Assembly (NCBI GenBank): GCA_014706295.1
Contig: JACSVZ010000002.1
Span: 133,061,431-133,125,430 of the forward strand
DNA length: 64,000 bases
Reading direction: 5' to 3'
From: Lycocorax pyrrhopterus obiensis
Taxonomy: Eukaryota; Chordata; Aves; Passeriformes; Paradisaeidae
Every line of letters begins with the position of its first letter. The first letter of the stretch is position 1. The position numbers were made by a program, and so were the translations under genes. The notes beneath the pieces were generated by a model. That model was not told the origin of the DNA and did no database searches. It saw only the letters and a list, made by a program, of their open reading frames with translations. Of this stretch, positions 1-13,194 are shown one piece after another.

Positions 1-3000
1 ATTTCCTTCTTCCTGAAATTTGTTTACCATCCCACATTACAGAATATTATCGTAAACTACAGGATGTTGACTGGTAAACAGAAGACAGCCAATGAAAAGT
101 TTACTGTACCAAATTCAACTAGCAAGTTATAACAAGAAAATAATTAAGGAACCTATGCAAAAATTCTGTAGCAAGATCTAGAGAAGTAAAGTACCTGTAG
201 TAAGAGTGAACAACATGTCACGGAAAAAAGTCACTTCAGAAAAGCAGGGAGAGGGAGATTAGGGATTTATCTTCACAGTAATGCCAGGAGATTAGTTGAA
301 AAGATAAAAGAATTAGCTTTCAATGTGAACCACAGGATGATAAGGTATGCATTATATTGGACATGGTAAGGACATGAATGCAGCTGGATAAATGATCTGA
401 AGGTGTTTAAAACAGCTTAGAGTAAAAAGAGAATAATGTTGTGATAAAGTCTAAACCGTGAATAGGGAGGATAATTATTGCATTGTAACTCTTGGGAGCC
501 ACTGAAAGTCTTATTTGGAGAACTACAGGGGAAGAAGGCATAGGAGTCTTTGCCTCCAGGTCAAGCCAAAAGACTTTAATTTAAAATGCCCTTTGCTCTG
601 CAATACAGAGACATATTCAGTAAAAAGAAATCATTTTTTTAATATATATAAAAAACAGTGCTGCAGTTCTTTAAAATGCAGAGTGAGGGGTTGGGGAGAT
701 GGGGGAATTGGTTTTGCAATTGTGACAATTATGGCTCAACATACCTCAAAGGCAGACCTGAAAATATTTCTGAACCCTTCAGATTTTAAAGGCATAAACA
801 CTTGTTCTGTAATGATAGCTTATATGCAAAGAGACAACATTCCACTAATTGTTCTTGGTAGAAAAAGCATGTTCATATATTAGAGATGTACCTGTAACTT
901 GGCAGATATAATATATAGCAGAAGCATAAATACCAAAGGCCACAGAGGTCTGTGCTATTAAAACATAATTTAGTAAGGTAGGTCACGTAGTCTTACAGCA
1001 GCAGCATGACAGGAAATCTACCATCAAGACAAAAATTTCATTTTAAATCCCATCTCTGTAGCAACTGTCCAAGAAAATCACTTGCTTGGTTTCAACACCA
1101 AGTGAAAGTTGGATTTAGAAAGATTAAAGGTTCTATTTTACAGAAACTCTGCTTAAAATTGTTCTGCTAAATATAAAGCTGTCCAGGTATGCTTGATGAA
1201 ACACATAACCCGCAAGTTTGAAAATATGTTTAGGAGACACAATTTATTTCAAAATAGCTACAAAAATCATCTAATTCATCCCTATCTTTTATACTTGGGC
1301 TATGCACTTAACATTTAAGATGTACATACAAAGAGCAGTAAGGAAAATGCTCCTTAAAAAAAAAGGGCTAGTCTATATGCTTTCTTCAGGTTGTCCATAA
1401 CAGATCACCCCTTCCCCATTACCTCAAAATTCCCTAGTGAAGAACTTGTACTTTGTATTAAAAAGGAAACTCAAGAGTACAGTATTTATTTTTCCCCATC
1501 TGGAAAGCTATTTTAAAACACAAGAACCTAAGAGATACTTTTATATATATTTGTTGTTTTTGTTGTTATTATTTATTTCTAAATGGATCTTTCTTCTCAG
1601 TAGTTAGAGTTCTATCTACCAGCTGCAGTTATCTTGCGTACAAAGTACGTTGTGTTCTGCTCTTCTTGGCACTGCCTATTGAAGCATGCTGGCCAAAGTA
1701 CTGGAAGCAGAGTCAAAAATTCCATTCACCTCTTGCCCAGCAGATGCTTTTCTGACTGTATTGTGACCTGTGACACAAGCCTTGCAATAAACAAAGGAGT
1801 GAGGGACTGTTAAAACATACCCTGAAAGCTGCATAGCGAGATTTTAGGCTTAGTGTCTCTCATCCATTCCAATTCCAGCAACAATTGTTCCAACAGCGAC
1901 AAGTAGCTATGTTGATATTTATTATTTACAGTGTGCCATAAATGTAGTATATATGATACTTGGTGCACCAGTACTGTTAAAAAGCAACAGCATTCTTCAG
2001 GATGCAGCACAAGAATGGGTAAGAAAGATCTTCTATAATTAGACTTTTAACAGTTGTTGAGTGGTGAACAATAAAAGGGAAATAGAAAGCAATAGGTATA
2101 AAACAGACCATACACTGACCATAAATTTATCCAAATACTTAACCACACAAGTACAAGTAGCAATGTAATGTTTAAAGTAATACTGAAGGGTAACTACAGT
2201 GAGATGCACAAGCTGTTCTCAAAAAGGACAGGTTTGCATTTTGACTCTTATTTTAGGAGAAGGGTGTGTGAAAAATCAGTTTGAATTCCACGGATTAGTG
2301 GCAGCTTTCCTAGGGTAAGAATCAGGCTTGTATTCTGCTACCTGCTGAGGAGGCTTTATCTTCCCATTTGTACATATTCTGAGTATCTGTATGATAAACC
2401 ACGCCCAGCAGCTGCTGACACTGCACACCATCTGAAGAACAAAGTCTATATACCACTGCCTCAATGGCCACACAGTTCCACAATCACTAACACACAACAG
2501 ATCCAACTGGGGCTGCTGCCCAGAAGAGGCCTAAAATCGACTTATTGGAAGAGAACACAGAAACCTTTAAGCAGTATGTGCTGCTTTTATACCCCGTATT
2601 CTCCCAGCATCTCATCAGTTTCTCAATTTCATGAGTTCTAAATTTTTTTTTCTTGTATTAAGGAAACTGTGCAGTCAAGTGTACAGTAGTTTCAGTTAAA
2701 TCTAATCAGGTGAAATGCATAACTCTTGGATTTATATTATTTGATAGTACAGTGTCCAAAATTACATTTCAGTAAATTTCATTTCACAAAAACTTTACTG
2801 TGGAAAGAAAATATCAATTCAACTTAAACCAACTTTTCTCTTAGTTCAATGTTTGTATGGAAAAATAATTAAGCAGTCCACTTAGAAAGGCATAATCTGT
2901 TCATGAGCATGCAGGTATCAGTTTTATCTTATGAGAATTTTTCCATGTTCCAGTTGCTTCATTCCTTATTACATGCTGCAAAAGGCAGTAATAATTTTTA

Positions 3001-3093
3001 TAGCCAAATATCTCTTCATAAGATACCAGGTGGCTTTCAATATTTACTATTTAAGTCATGCATGAAATTTAAACATTACAAAAAATGACTTAC
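1..3093 (-). other. LRP12: LRP12 intron 2, first 3.1 kb
   Basis: AT-rich sequence after the exon 2 donor. I see no further exon, no RNA gene and no recognisable transposon. The short open frames here have ordinary intron composition and no familiar protein pattern. In particular, nothing resembles the first CUB domain that exon 3 should encode. Confidence 0.8.
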
Positions 3094-3150
3094 CCGTTGA
3101 CACTCCTGAAATATGCACATTTTCAGAATGTTCTGCAAGAGCACCATTTC
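3094..3150 (-). CDS. LRP12: LRP12 coding exon 2 (57-nt in-frame exon, mature N-terminus)
   Basis: Second coding exon of LRP12. It is bounded by an acceptor ending ATTTTAG (AG at 3152-3151) and a consensus donor GTAAGT (from 3093). The 57 nt start and end in phase 1, so the exon can be skipped without shifting the frame. After the shared Gly codon it reads NGALAEHSENVHISGVST, then the first base of the next codon. As I recall it, this is residue-for-residue the segment of human LRP12 that follows the signal peptide and precedes the first CUB domain. The segment has no domain of its own: it is a short linker at the mature N-terminus, exposed outside the cell. A human LRP12 isoform lacking this small exon is known. 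Exon 3, which starts the first CUB domain, is not found between 1 and 3093 and must lie outside the window. Confidence 0.95.
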
Positions 3151-6100
3151 CTAAAATTAAACATAATGAATAAGCTAATTTCCAAGATAAAATTTGTAAA
3201 AATTCTTCAGATACCTTTTTACAGAACAGAACGAACAAACCTGAAGTTATTTTAATTAATATTAAACATGAAAGGTCCTACATTAAGTTTTATCATAAAT
3301 TAAAGAGAAAAACTAGAGAAAAAGTTACTATACAATAAAAATTACCCCCACCCAAGCATTGTTAGTTTGCTAGGAACAATTAGATATACTAGAAAGTTAA
3401 AGAACAAGCAAAGACTGATACTGGCAGTTTCGAGAAACTTTATGCATTTCAGATGGTCGACTTTGTATTTTGCATCAAGTGCTATTTTATTTTCAAGAAA
3501 GGTTTGTTTTAATGCATCTTCCCCATCTCCCTCTGGACCAAGACTTGTAAGCAAATGCTATGCAAATAAAGACACCCAGGGGACTCTATCCACCTATTTC
3601 ACAAAAATTGCAGCCTACACCCTTTATCCAGAAAGATGGATCAGATACAGCAGGGAACCAGCTACCTTCGAGAGTAACTCCCCACCAATGTTCATTAAAA
3701 CAAAGTACACTTGCAAAGACCCTTATGGTCATCAAGAGCAAAAGACAAAAAAGTTAACCCTTCAAATCTCATACTACTTCGTACTCTCCAAAGTAAAAGA
3801 AGTCTGCTAAAGTCAATATAGTCACTGGCAGGTGGCTCTCCTGGGACACGATGTGACACATCAAGTTATATTTGTGTGCATTTCTCTTCTCCTTTACCCA
3901 TCATCTTTTCTTTTAACCTTTACAACAAATTTTTAATAAAATCTTTCAGACATTTCAGGAGGAAAAAGCTACTTTGATACGTAAACTCCTTTGAACACAG
4001 GCAGTGAATCTAAAACGTAAAATACTTCACTAAGCAAATCTTAAAACCACAACTCTTAATCCCTCAAAATTTTTCTAATATTGAAGCTTTACCATGTCAC
4101 ACAGGTTTTCATGAATGTGACATCAGTTGTTCTACCAGCACTGCAATGTAAGTGTAGTATGTCTGGGTAACAAGAACCTTAAATATACAAAGAAAACACA
4201 AATTCCTTTTATACCAATTTAAAGACTGTTATGAGCTGACCAAGAACATAGTATATCGAAGCCAGCACCCCAGTGCTCCTCTGGTGCAGTGATTACACAT
4301 AAGATGTTCCAGAAATTGCTCCCAGGGTTGATGCCAAATACAGAAAGACATAATTTTTAGCTTTTTAAAGACACAATACAGTTAGAAACCTGATTATCAG
4401 AATTTGTAGAAAAATGTCAAGTTTAATTTATTTTTTAAAACTAAATTCCTTGGCCCTTTAGAGTGACATGTTTCCCACCCCATTTTCAATGTACTAATTT
4501 CACTGCATATATTTACATACCAAGTTACTTTGTCTCAATTGTTAAAAAAAATTCCACACTGCAACAATTCTCCTCAATGTTCAAAACACTGAAGTATTTT
4601 TAAAACGAAAGTTATTTCAAATACTGTATTAGTGAGCAACTATTTTTCAATTAAACTATTTTCAAAGTAAAATATACTCCTAAGTTTTAAAAACCTGTTT
4701 TCCAAATAATTTCTCCATTTTGCATATCACTGACATGCCGAGGAATATTGCTACTCTGATTTTGTGTATACAGTAACACTTAGCTCTCAATTTACAAAAT
4801 AAACATCTTTGCTGGAAAACGATTTTACTTGTAACTAATTCCATAGAAGCACATTTCTGATTGTTTTGTTTTCTATTACTTCCACCAGCATAAATAAAAC
4901 AGTAATACATTTCAAGACTTTTTGTTTAACCTAAAAATAACTTACTGATTTCATCTTTCAAATACACTAGAGATTATTCACCTTTTTACTTGCAAAAAGG
5001 GGCATTAGCATGTACAGCTATATCTGTTATTGAACACTGAAAACGAACATCATGACAAAAAAGAAGGAACTCACAAACATCTAGAAATATGAAAAATCCT
5101 GAAGTAATTACATTGAAGACAGTCAGTATCTGAGCACTCCATTGATGCTCCCAGAACCTGAATTCCTGACAAGCTGCCTGTACATTAAGATCAGGAAAAC
5201 AAAAAACCTAGAATACTAATGAAATCAGCTCTGATAAAAATACAATAAAACATGAAAAGACTGACATAACACTGAAGTGATGGAAAACAAAGCAAAGTCT
5301 ATATATATCAAAGACTGACAAAAACTATAAATCAGTAATATTGAGAAGCATACTAAAATGGGAACTTGCATCCAAATCCCGTATGTGTTGACTCAGAATT
5401 AATGGGTTAAGAAAACTTAAGCCAATACCTAGAGAGAACACTTGAATATTTTCCATCTAAATATGCTTTACAATCTAACAGTTAATCTCTTGAGATAAAG
5501 TGATGTCAGATTTATTGTCAAACTAACTTCAGTGATCAGTCAGAAGTGGCACTAATGCATGATGATGAAGCTTAAATTCAGATCCAAGTACTATAGTATC
5601 AAAGTAAGGTCTTTTTTAAAAAAAATAAACTCCCAATAAACTTTCATTATATTAAAAATGAGAAATCTCTCAGATTATTACTTCCTCTTTTACTGAAAAC
5701 TGTCATTGAAATAGAGTGTGTTCAGATGCCATTTAAGGGTTAATAACTGCCGACACCATTATGAAATTTTTAGGCAATGATCCTTATATGATCTCAACAC
5801 ATAATCACATGGTTCTATAAAGTTAGCCTACTAGAAGACCAATATATCAGATCAGTAATTTCCATTAAGATATGGGAACATAATTATCTTTGAAATTCCT
5901 GCTAGTCTACTTAAAACAGCAGAATATGAAAACCTAAAAAAAAATTTCTTAGGTCACCAGTAAGTTTTCATATTTCTTTATGTCCTAAAGAGTAATTTAC
6001 TATTTATTCCCATTTCAACCTGAAGTTTTAAACTGAAACAGGTGTCACCTAACAAAACTTAGCACTAAGTTTGTCCATACCAGTCACAGGAGTGTGACAG

Positions 6101-7703
6101 CACAGCATTGGAAGATACACACCAAGAAGCTCCTGCCTTCTGTTCTGCCTGTGAGAAACCAATATTGTTTTTTTAAAACCAACATCTTCCTTCTTGATTT
6201 TTTTCTGGTGACTTCTTAAGAGAAATCACATATGTAACCAGGACTATACCCATCTTCTTCACATCCTTTTAGAAACACTTAGTACAAATACAAAACAGAA
6301 ACATATGTCAACTTTAGCCCTGCAGCTTAAGATGTGGTCAGCAACTGCATGTAAGTTAAAAAATTCAAATGGACAAGGGTCAAGATAAAATCAAGTACTT
6401 AATATGCTTTTTCTAAACAAAAGAAAACAAACTGGTAAATTGAATATGGTATTTTAAACTACTGGTAACCTAAAGGTTAAACAAAAGTATGAAAAGTACT
6501 TTTAATGGCTTTCTATTGAGGTGCACGAATTTATTGCCACCATTCATGGTAATATCTCTAAAGATGGCTTGACTGCAATATAAAGAACTCACCCAACTGG
6601 TTACTAAATGAGTGCAACTCTTGATAGAATGTTTTACAGCATGGAACAACCGCCAACTTTTGAGGTGCCTTTTTGTCTTCAACAAATTTAAAAATCTCTC
6701 AAATGTTCAAAGAAAGAATTGTTATGGTCAAAGTTGTTCACCAATTCTGATAGAGGTATCCATAAAATTTTATTTTACTTTCACAGCACAAAGCCAGTCC
6801 TTTTGACCTCCACCACTTCTTTCTATTCCACTCAAATCATCTGGGCTGCAATGCCACCTCATCTAAGGAGCAGGCAGAGACAGACAAGTAGTTCCTCAGA
6901 CACTTGAATTAATTCCTTTTGATTCATGTCTCACAGTTGACCGACCACAGAAGCAAGCAAGATGACACTATGGTCTGCCTTCAGGTTTTCCAGCAGTTGG
7001 GGAATTTCTCCCCTGCAAATCTATACGCAACTATGGTAAACATCCCATACCCCACCCAGAAAATCTTGACACTCTCACATCAATTCCCAATATCCTGGTC
7101 CAAGTGTCCTATACATAGCCTGGTGAACAGAACTAAGCAAAATATAAAGCCTTGGAAGGTATTTGGCTCACTAACTACTTCTGAGTTTCATCACAGATAG
7201 GAGATTAAATACAGACCAGGGGAGTGGGGCTGGCAACAAAGAAAATGTGGCAGCAGCAAACACTTCAACTAAAGAGCAAAGGAAAAGAATGCTTACACAC
7301 TTGAAAAACATGACATGTTTGGAAAAATTGCCTGCCAAGTTCCATATATTTGAAACCCAGACAGTAGCAGTGATGCTGAGCCTCACTGTGGAGGCTAACC
7401 ACAATGCAGCAGCCTTCATTTTAGGATGTTACACCCCCATCCATCCTTCCCCACAGCCTATGCAGCACAGCTCTCACAAGATGGGATGAGTCTCAGACTC
7501 ACAGGATTACGTGCATGTAACTTCGGAGCACAAAACTCAGCCTACGGTCCTGATATGAGCCACTCCTTTGATTTTTACTCACATTCATGCATTTTCAAAA
7601 AGTATAACCAAACAGACCCCCACTTACCTCCACCCTCCCATAATTAAGTGTCCCTTAGTCAAAATATTCAGATTAAACAAGACAACCTTCTGCACTCCAG
7701 ATA

Positions 7704-7723
7704 CATATATATATATATATATG
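7704..7723. repeat. (TA)n microsatellite
   Basis: About 20 bp of alternating AT in LRP12 intron 1. Confidence 0.9.
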
Positions 7724-9038
7724 AACTTGAAGGCTTCAGACAAAAAATAAGTTTACCTAAATACTGACATATTTGAGACACCAAATAATGGCTCTTAAAT
7801 GAAGCCATTTTGATTTCAAATTGACTAAAATGAGTAATACTAATCTAATAGAGTGAAGTGATAAATACTGCAAAAGCATACACAAAGATCTGGTACATGC
7901 AACTTTGTCCACCGTGATTGTAAAATTGAACTCTCTAACTTCAGTTTGAATTAACATCATGTATCTTGAGACTAAGTTAAATCTAGATTGTGTTTTAAAG
8001 AAAAATGAGTGTTGAAATGAAAAAATGAAAAGAAAAAAATCAGAGTGGCAAAGGCCATTTAAGTCACCTTTATTTCTGCTGTTACACTAAGTAGTTACTG
8101 TCCACAAAGAAAAATCATGCACACCTATCTCCATTGAAGCTAAATTCTTCTGTATCAAGATTAAGCCTCTGCCATTATCCTTAACTGCCAAATTACAACC
8201 CCCTATAAATAGAACTGTATAAATTGAAGAAGCGCTGTAACTGAACGGCTGTGAAGAGAGAGCTTTTTCTAAACTACTTGAGTTAAAAGGTTCTGTGGTG
8301 CATAATGAATGCCACATAAGCAGACTGGACAGGATATTTTTCTTGAACTACAATTATCAGGGACAAGAGATCAACAACAGTTCCTGTGCATAATGTGTTT
8401 CTAAACACCCTTTATCGTGATACATGTTAGACTTGCTTTACTTTAGACAATGCATTTCATGACCAAACTTCCTTTCTTCATCCTACTCCCAAAATTCCTT
8501 TCCACCGTGTACCTTACAAAGCTGCCTCTTGTCACCTTGCATTATTTTTCACCAAGTTTTGCTTCTAACTGACCAAAACAAGGGTACTATATGCTTTCAT
8601 GAATGAATAGGTGCTGCCTTCCATACAACCTCACTAAAAAGCCACTTAGCAATGGTACTTTGATTCACGAGTTCAAAAATAAAAATAACCTTTTCATCTA
8701 CAGATACGGGAGCTGGAAAAATCCATGATGCCTCTGCAATATTCCATCAGGCTTCTTGGAAATTACCCTTTTTGATAGCACATTTTGTGACAGTCCCAGC
8801 CAGTGGCCCACTTCCTGCAAACATCTAAGCACAGCTGTGCAAAAACAAGCTTCCGCTGGAGATGCCGCGTGTCCCGTGGAACTACAGTCAGGCTCCTCTG
8901 CCAAGTCTGTAGGACAAAAGTGCAAAGGCCACTGCCTATCTACCACACCTATGGTTAGTCCATGGTTATGATGTTACAGCTCAGAGCAGGGCATGTGGGA
9001 GACCAACAGAAAAACAAGTACTACTATTCTTCAGATAA

Positions 9039-9082
9039 ACTAGATGAAGGTTCCTTCCAACACAAACCGTTCTATGATAAAG
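9039..9082 (+). mobile_element. CR1 LINE 3'-tail fragment
   Basis: About 44 bp resembling the extreme 3' end of avian CR1 elements: a GATGAAGGTTCCTTCCAAC-like segment, then AACC and TTCTATGAT. Only the tail remains, as expected for heavily 5'-truncated CR1 copies. It is antisense to LRP12. Short, so moderate confidence. Confidence 0.6.
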
Positions 9083-11267
9083 GCATTAGTTCAGTATGTA
9101 ACCCAAAATACTGTACTGAATTATTTACTTGTGGGTCACCTGCAGTTAACAAGGCAAAAAAAATCAGTTAGGAGCCTCCTCGGTCTTTTGACTCATCATT
9201 CACAACCTCATCTCTTGAACACTTTCCTTATATTTGTTAAGCTAACATGCATTTAGAATAAAATGCATTAGCTGCAGGAATTTAAAGCTGTGACCACAGC
9301 CAAATGCTACACATGCATAGGTATATGGCCATACTGCTGCCAAGCTCTCCTGTACTGCAGAAGGATCAGTACTCAGTATAATGAGAGTACCAGCTGAAGG
9401 AAACACTTTCTGTAATCTCAGATGGACATGAGCGTACAAAAAGGACTAGACGTGTTTTTCCTAATTTATAACCCAGAGTCTCTAAAAGTATGGTTTCTCC
9501 TGTAGGTTCTTTTCTATCTGTGTTCTCCAACCACTGCTAAACTGAACTACAGAAATTCAAATTTTCTCTTCCTCAGAAGACAGGAAGAGCTGCATGTGCA
9601 TTTCAAATTACAAGAGCGAAGGAACTGAAAGTAGAGCAAAAGAAAAAAAGTAAGAGCAGTCTTAATAGCTTGAAACTTACCCTCCCAGAACAGTCCATGA
9701 AATAGGGAGTTATTGCTAGAGGGAATGCTTCAAATTAAGGTGCAGCAGAGCTCAGAACATACCAAAGCCAAGCAACCATTTGTAATATCTCTATATCCAG
9801 TAAAAAAGCAAAGAAGCAGTATCATTCCCAAATTTCTACAAAACCAGTCCCAGCCTTTACAGGTACCACCATTTTCTGCCTTCTGACAGCTGAGTTTGCA
9901 ATCACTACATCCCTTTGATTAGAGATACGCATGAAATAAAGTTAGTTTGTGCACCAATATGTATTCGGATCAACTACGCCAAACAAGATTCACAAACCAC
10001 AGTGATCTCATATTTTCCTGTTTTTACAGCCTTTTTTTACATAAGCTATTGCACTTTTGACCACAAGTTTTTGTCCTACACCCAAACTGCTGCTTTCTTC
10101 CTTTACAAAGGGCAACATGTAATCCATGACAAAAGGCAATTTAAAAAGCATCATGAGAAGGGATGATACTGACTTTTAGGCATTAACTGATCAATAATCT
10201 CCAGTGTAGCTGCAAAATCTCCAAAAGAGATATTGACAAATTTTGTATTTATTTTTAAATCAACAGTTTGTCATTAACTACTTAAGTTCACTTTTTTTTC
10301 CTTATTTCCTTAGGGTTAAGTATTGGAGTAATCAGAATTTCAGGTGATCATTTGTAAATCAGATTTGCAGCAAGATGCAAAGTATCCTTTATGAGAGGCA
10401 TGGATTAAACAACCATTTATTTTAATATAAAATTACACATGCAATACACAGAAACATTGAAAGCCTCAGTGCTGTGCAGATATCAGTCAGAATTCTCTAC
10501 TAAAGGCAAGCAAAACAACAGTGACAACCTTTATTCCAAATTCCAGTAACACAAGAACATCTGCTACAAAGAAGATACAGCTAATATATCTAAAATTTCA
10601 AACAGTGAAAGCCAATGTTCACAGGAAATGAGAAAGTGTTGTATACGTGAACACTACAGTGGCATAAGTAATTTCTTTAATTAAGAATGAAAATGACTAA
10701 CAGATGAAATAGTGGTTTATTTAAATGTTTAATGATACAAAAGCTAGAAATAACCACATAAAATTTCACTGTAGAAGCAGATAAAGCACAGAATTTGTTT
10801 ACAATACTCAGTGCTGTTATTTTATGTGGCACAATTTTTATTTTAGACCAACTGTGATGCAACTGTATTTAGTAAACTAAGACAAAAACTAAAGAATCAA
10901 CTCTGCAGTGGAATGATTTTATGTAGGTTTTAGATTTTTTTTTTCCTACCTTTTACAACAACCAGTATCTACCACTTTGTGCTTTGATAATTATTCTTGG
11001 GTATAAAATGTCTGCACTGTATACTCAAAACTTGTCTCACATTGTTTTCTTTTAATCACTCCCTCATACTGTCCTTTCCTTCTCCCAGAAGGACTTCATG
11101 AACAACATGTAGTTGCATGATACTTTTGAAAAACAGGTCTTTATTCATTTCTTGATGAATAAAACCGTCATGAGGCTTCCAAAGCATTCACTGTACAAAG
11201 CCTAAACTCAAAAGTTAAACAGTATTTGAATGAACACCACACATACTTTTATTGCTATAGGCAGGGC

Positions 11268-11668
11268 TAAAAAGGTGATCAGAGGGCTGAGCACCTCTCC
11301 TATGAGGAAAGCCTGAGAGCTGTAGTTATTCAGCCTGAAGAGGAGAAAGCTCCGGGGTGACCTTACTGCAGCCTTTCAGTGCCTAAAGCAGGCCTGTAAG
11401 AGAGCTGGAGAGGGCCTGTAGTGACAGGACAAAGGGTAATGACTACACTGAAAGACAGCAGGTTCAGTTTGGATACCAGGAGGAAACTCTTTACTGTGAG
11501 GGTGGTGAGGAACAGAGAAGTTTTCTCCACATAGAAATGTCCCATCCCTGGAAGTGTTCAGGGTCACATTGGATTGGGCTTGGAACAACCTGGCTTAGTG
11601 GAAGGTCCCCTATCCACAGCAGGTGAAGTAGATAGTCTTTTAACAGCACAAGCCATTCTGTGATTATA
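11268..11668 (+). mobile_element. CR1 LINE, 5'-truncated 3' end
   Basis: About 400 bp of diverged CR1 3' sequence. It starts with the GAGCACCTCTCCTATGAGGA-type segment, passes through the AAAGGGTAATG and CTCTTTACTGTGAGGGTGG-type segments, and ends at a degenerate ATTCTGTGATT tail. These segments lie near the end of reverse transcriptase and in the 3' UTR of avian CR1. Small indels and lost CpGs suggest an old copy. It lies in LRP12 intron 1, antisense to the gene. The open frames on its minus strand are not genes. Confidence 0.9.
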
Positions 11669-13179
11669 TAATTTTATAACCTTGATAACACTGAATTAAA
11701 AATCTCCAAAGATAAATATCCTACTACTTTTATGTTCCTTAGCATTGTAACACTACCTTCACACATTAAAAAAAAGGAAGCATTCTTTCTTCAAAAATTG
11801 ACTATTATAACACATACCCCAAAAATCTAAGTTCACTACATCAGTGAATGCTTTGAATTTGAAGATTATTCAGTGATCAGGTAATTACAAATCTATTAGC
11901 TTCTCTAACAAAACATAATACATAATACATCCTTTATTCCTGATAGTTTTGTGGTGTGAACTTGGTATTTGTCTACATTAGTATTTTATTTCAGGTACGG
12001 GGCATGTTTCTGAATCTCCTGATCTGATCCACTTTCTGTGCTTTCATGCACATTACGCTGTGGCCTTGGAACCAGCAAACTGGATTTCTTTTAGAGCATA
12101 TGCTCCTACTTGTAACAGGCACTGAGTTTTCTGGGCCACACTAGAGCTAGTCCAAGAAAAACCCTTTAGAAACGTATACAGCACAAACTTATGTCCTCAG
12201 CATAACATTTTGCTCCACAAATCTTCCCTCTTGCCAGGCTGTGGGATGTACCAACACACACACCCCCAGCGTGTCCTCTGCTCATCACAGCCCCAGTTCT
12301 GCCAGGCAGGCTCCACCTCAATTTCAGGAATAAGCTCAGGCTCTGCAGCGATTCAGAGTAAGCCACACCAGCTCTCATTCTGGATTCATTAGGCACTGCA
12401 TACATTATTCACTAATATTACACCAATTGTGAATGCTGTGGCAACACACACAAGAAAATATATACAATTCCCTATCATCTGAGATGTTAGCATAATACAA
12501 ATTTGGCATAGATGCTGCCAGCCAGATGATGCTGGAGTATTAAAACAGAGCCCACAGCACCATCAGGACACATCAAGCAAAAGTCTGGAAGATGCTGCAG
12601 TCTACAATTGATTCCCATTCCTGCTCCATAGGTGTGGCTTCCCAGTCACTTTCCATTCTTCCTTGCATTTTGAGTCTGCTATCATTAAAATACAAAATTT
12701 TAAAGTAGCAGCTAAACTAATTTGACTTAACAGAAGGATTTTTGTGTGAAAGTTTCAGAACAAAAAAACCAGTTAAAGTTTCTCAGTTGTTGTTTTAAAA
12801 GGCAGGGACAGAAAAGAACCTGACTTTTTTTTAGTCTCACTCAAAAATTCCACAACCTATTTATAGACAGCTCTAATATACTTGGCAGCAAGCAGTGGAA
12901 ATTGGAAATCTAGCAGAGATACTGGCTCAGCTTCAACAAGATTCCTGATTTTAAGCACATAAGTAGTTCTATTCATGTCGCACCCTACACTTCTGCCCAG
13001 CCAGGTATAAAGGAGGTTACCTGACTGACCACTGCCTGCAAGCTGTACCTGTTCTCAGGTGGTAATATAATGCAGTGTTTCACATTGGATAGAGAGTAGA
13101 AAAAAACCAGGTTACTAAACCAAAATTAAACAATTTAAACAGGGAATTCATTCACCTAAATTACAGATAATCTCAATTT

Positions 13180-13194
13180 AAAAAAAAAAAAAAA
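13180..13194 (+). repeat. poly(A) tract
   Basis: Fifteen consecutive A in intron 1. No retroposon is recognisable upstream of it. Confidence 0.9.

Noticed and set aside
1..3093. LRP12 exon 3 (first CUB domain)
   Set aside because: No minus-strand segment here encodes anything like the CUB start expected after exon 2.
3367..3810. 147-codon plus-strand open frame
   Set aside because: Lies in intron 1 near exon 2, begins at a non-ATG codon, has intron-like composition and no recognisable domain.
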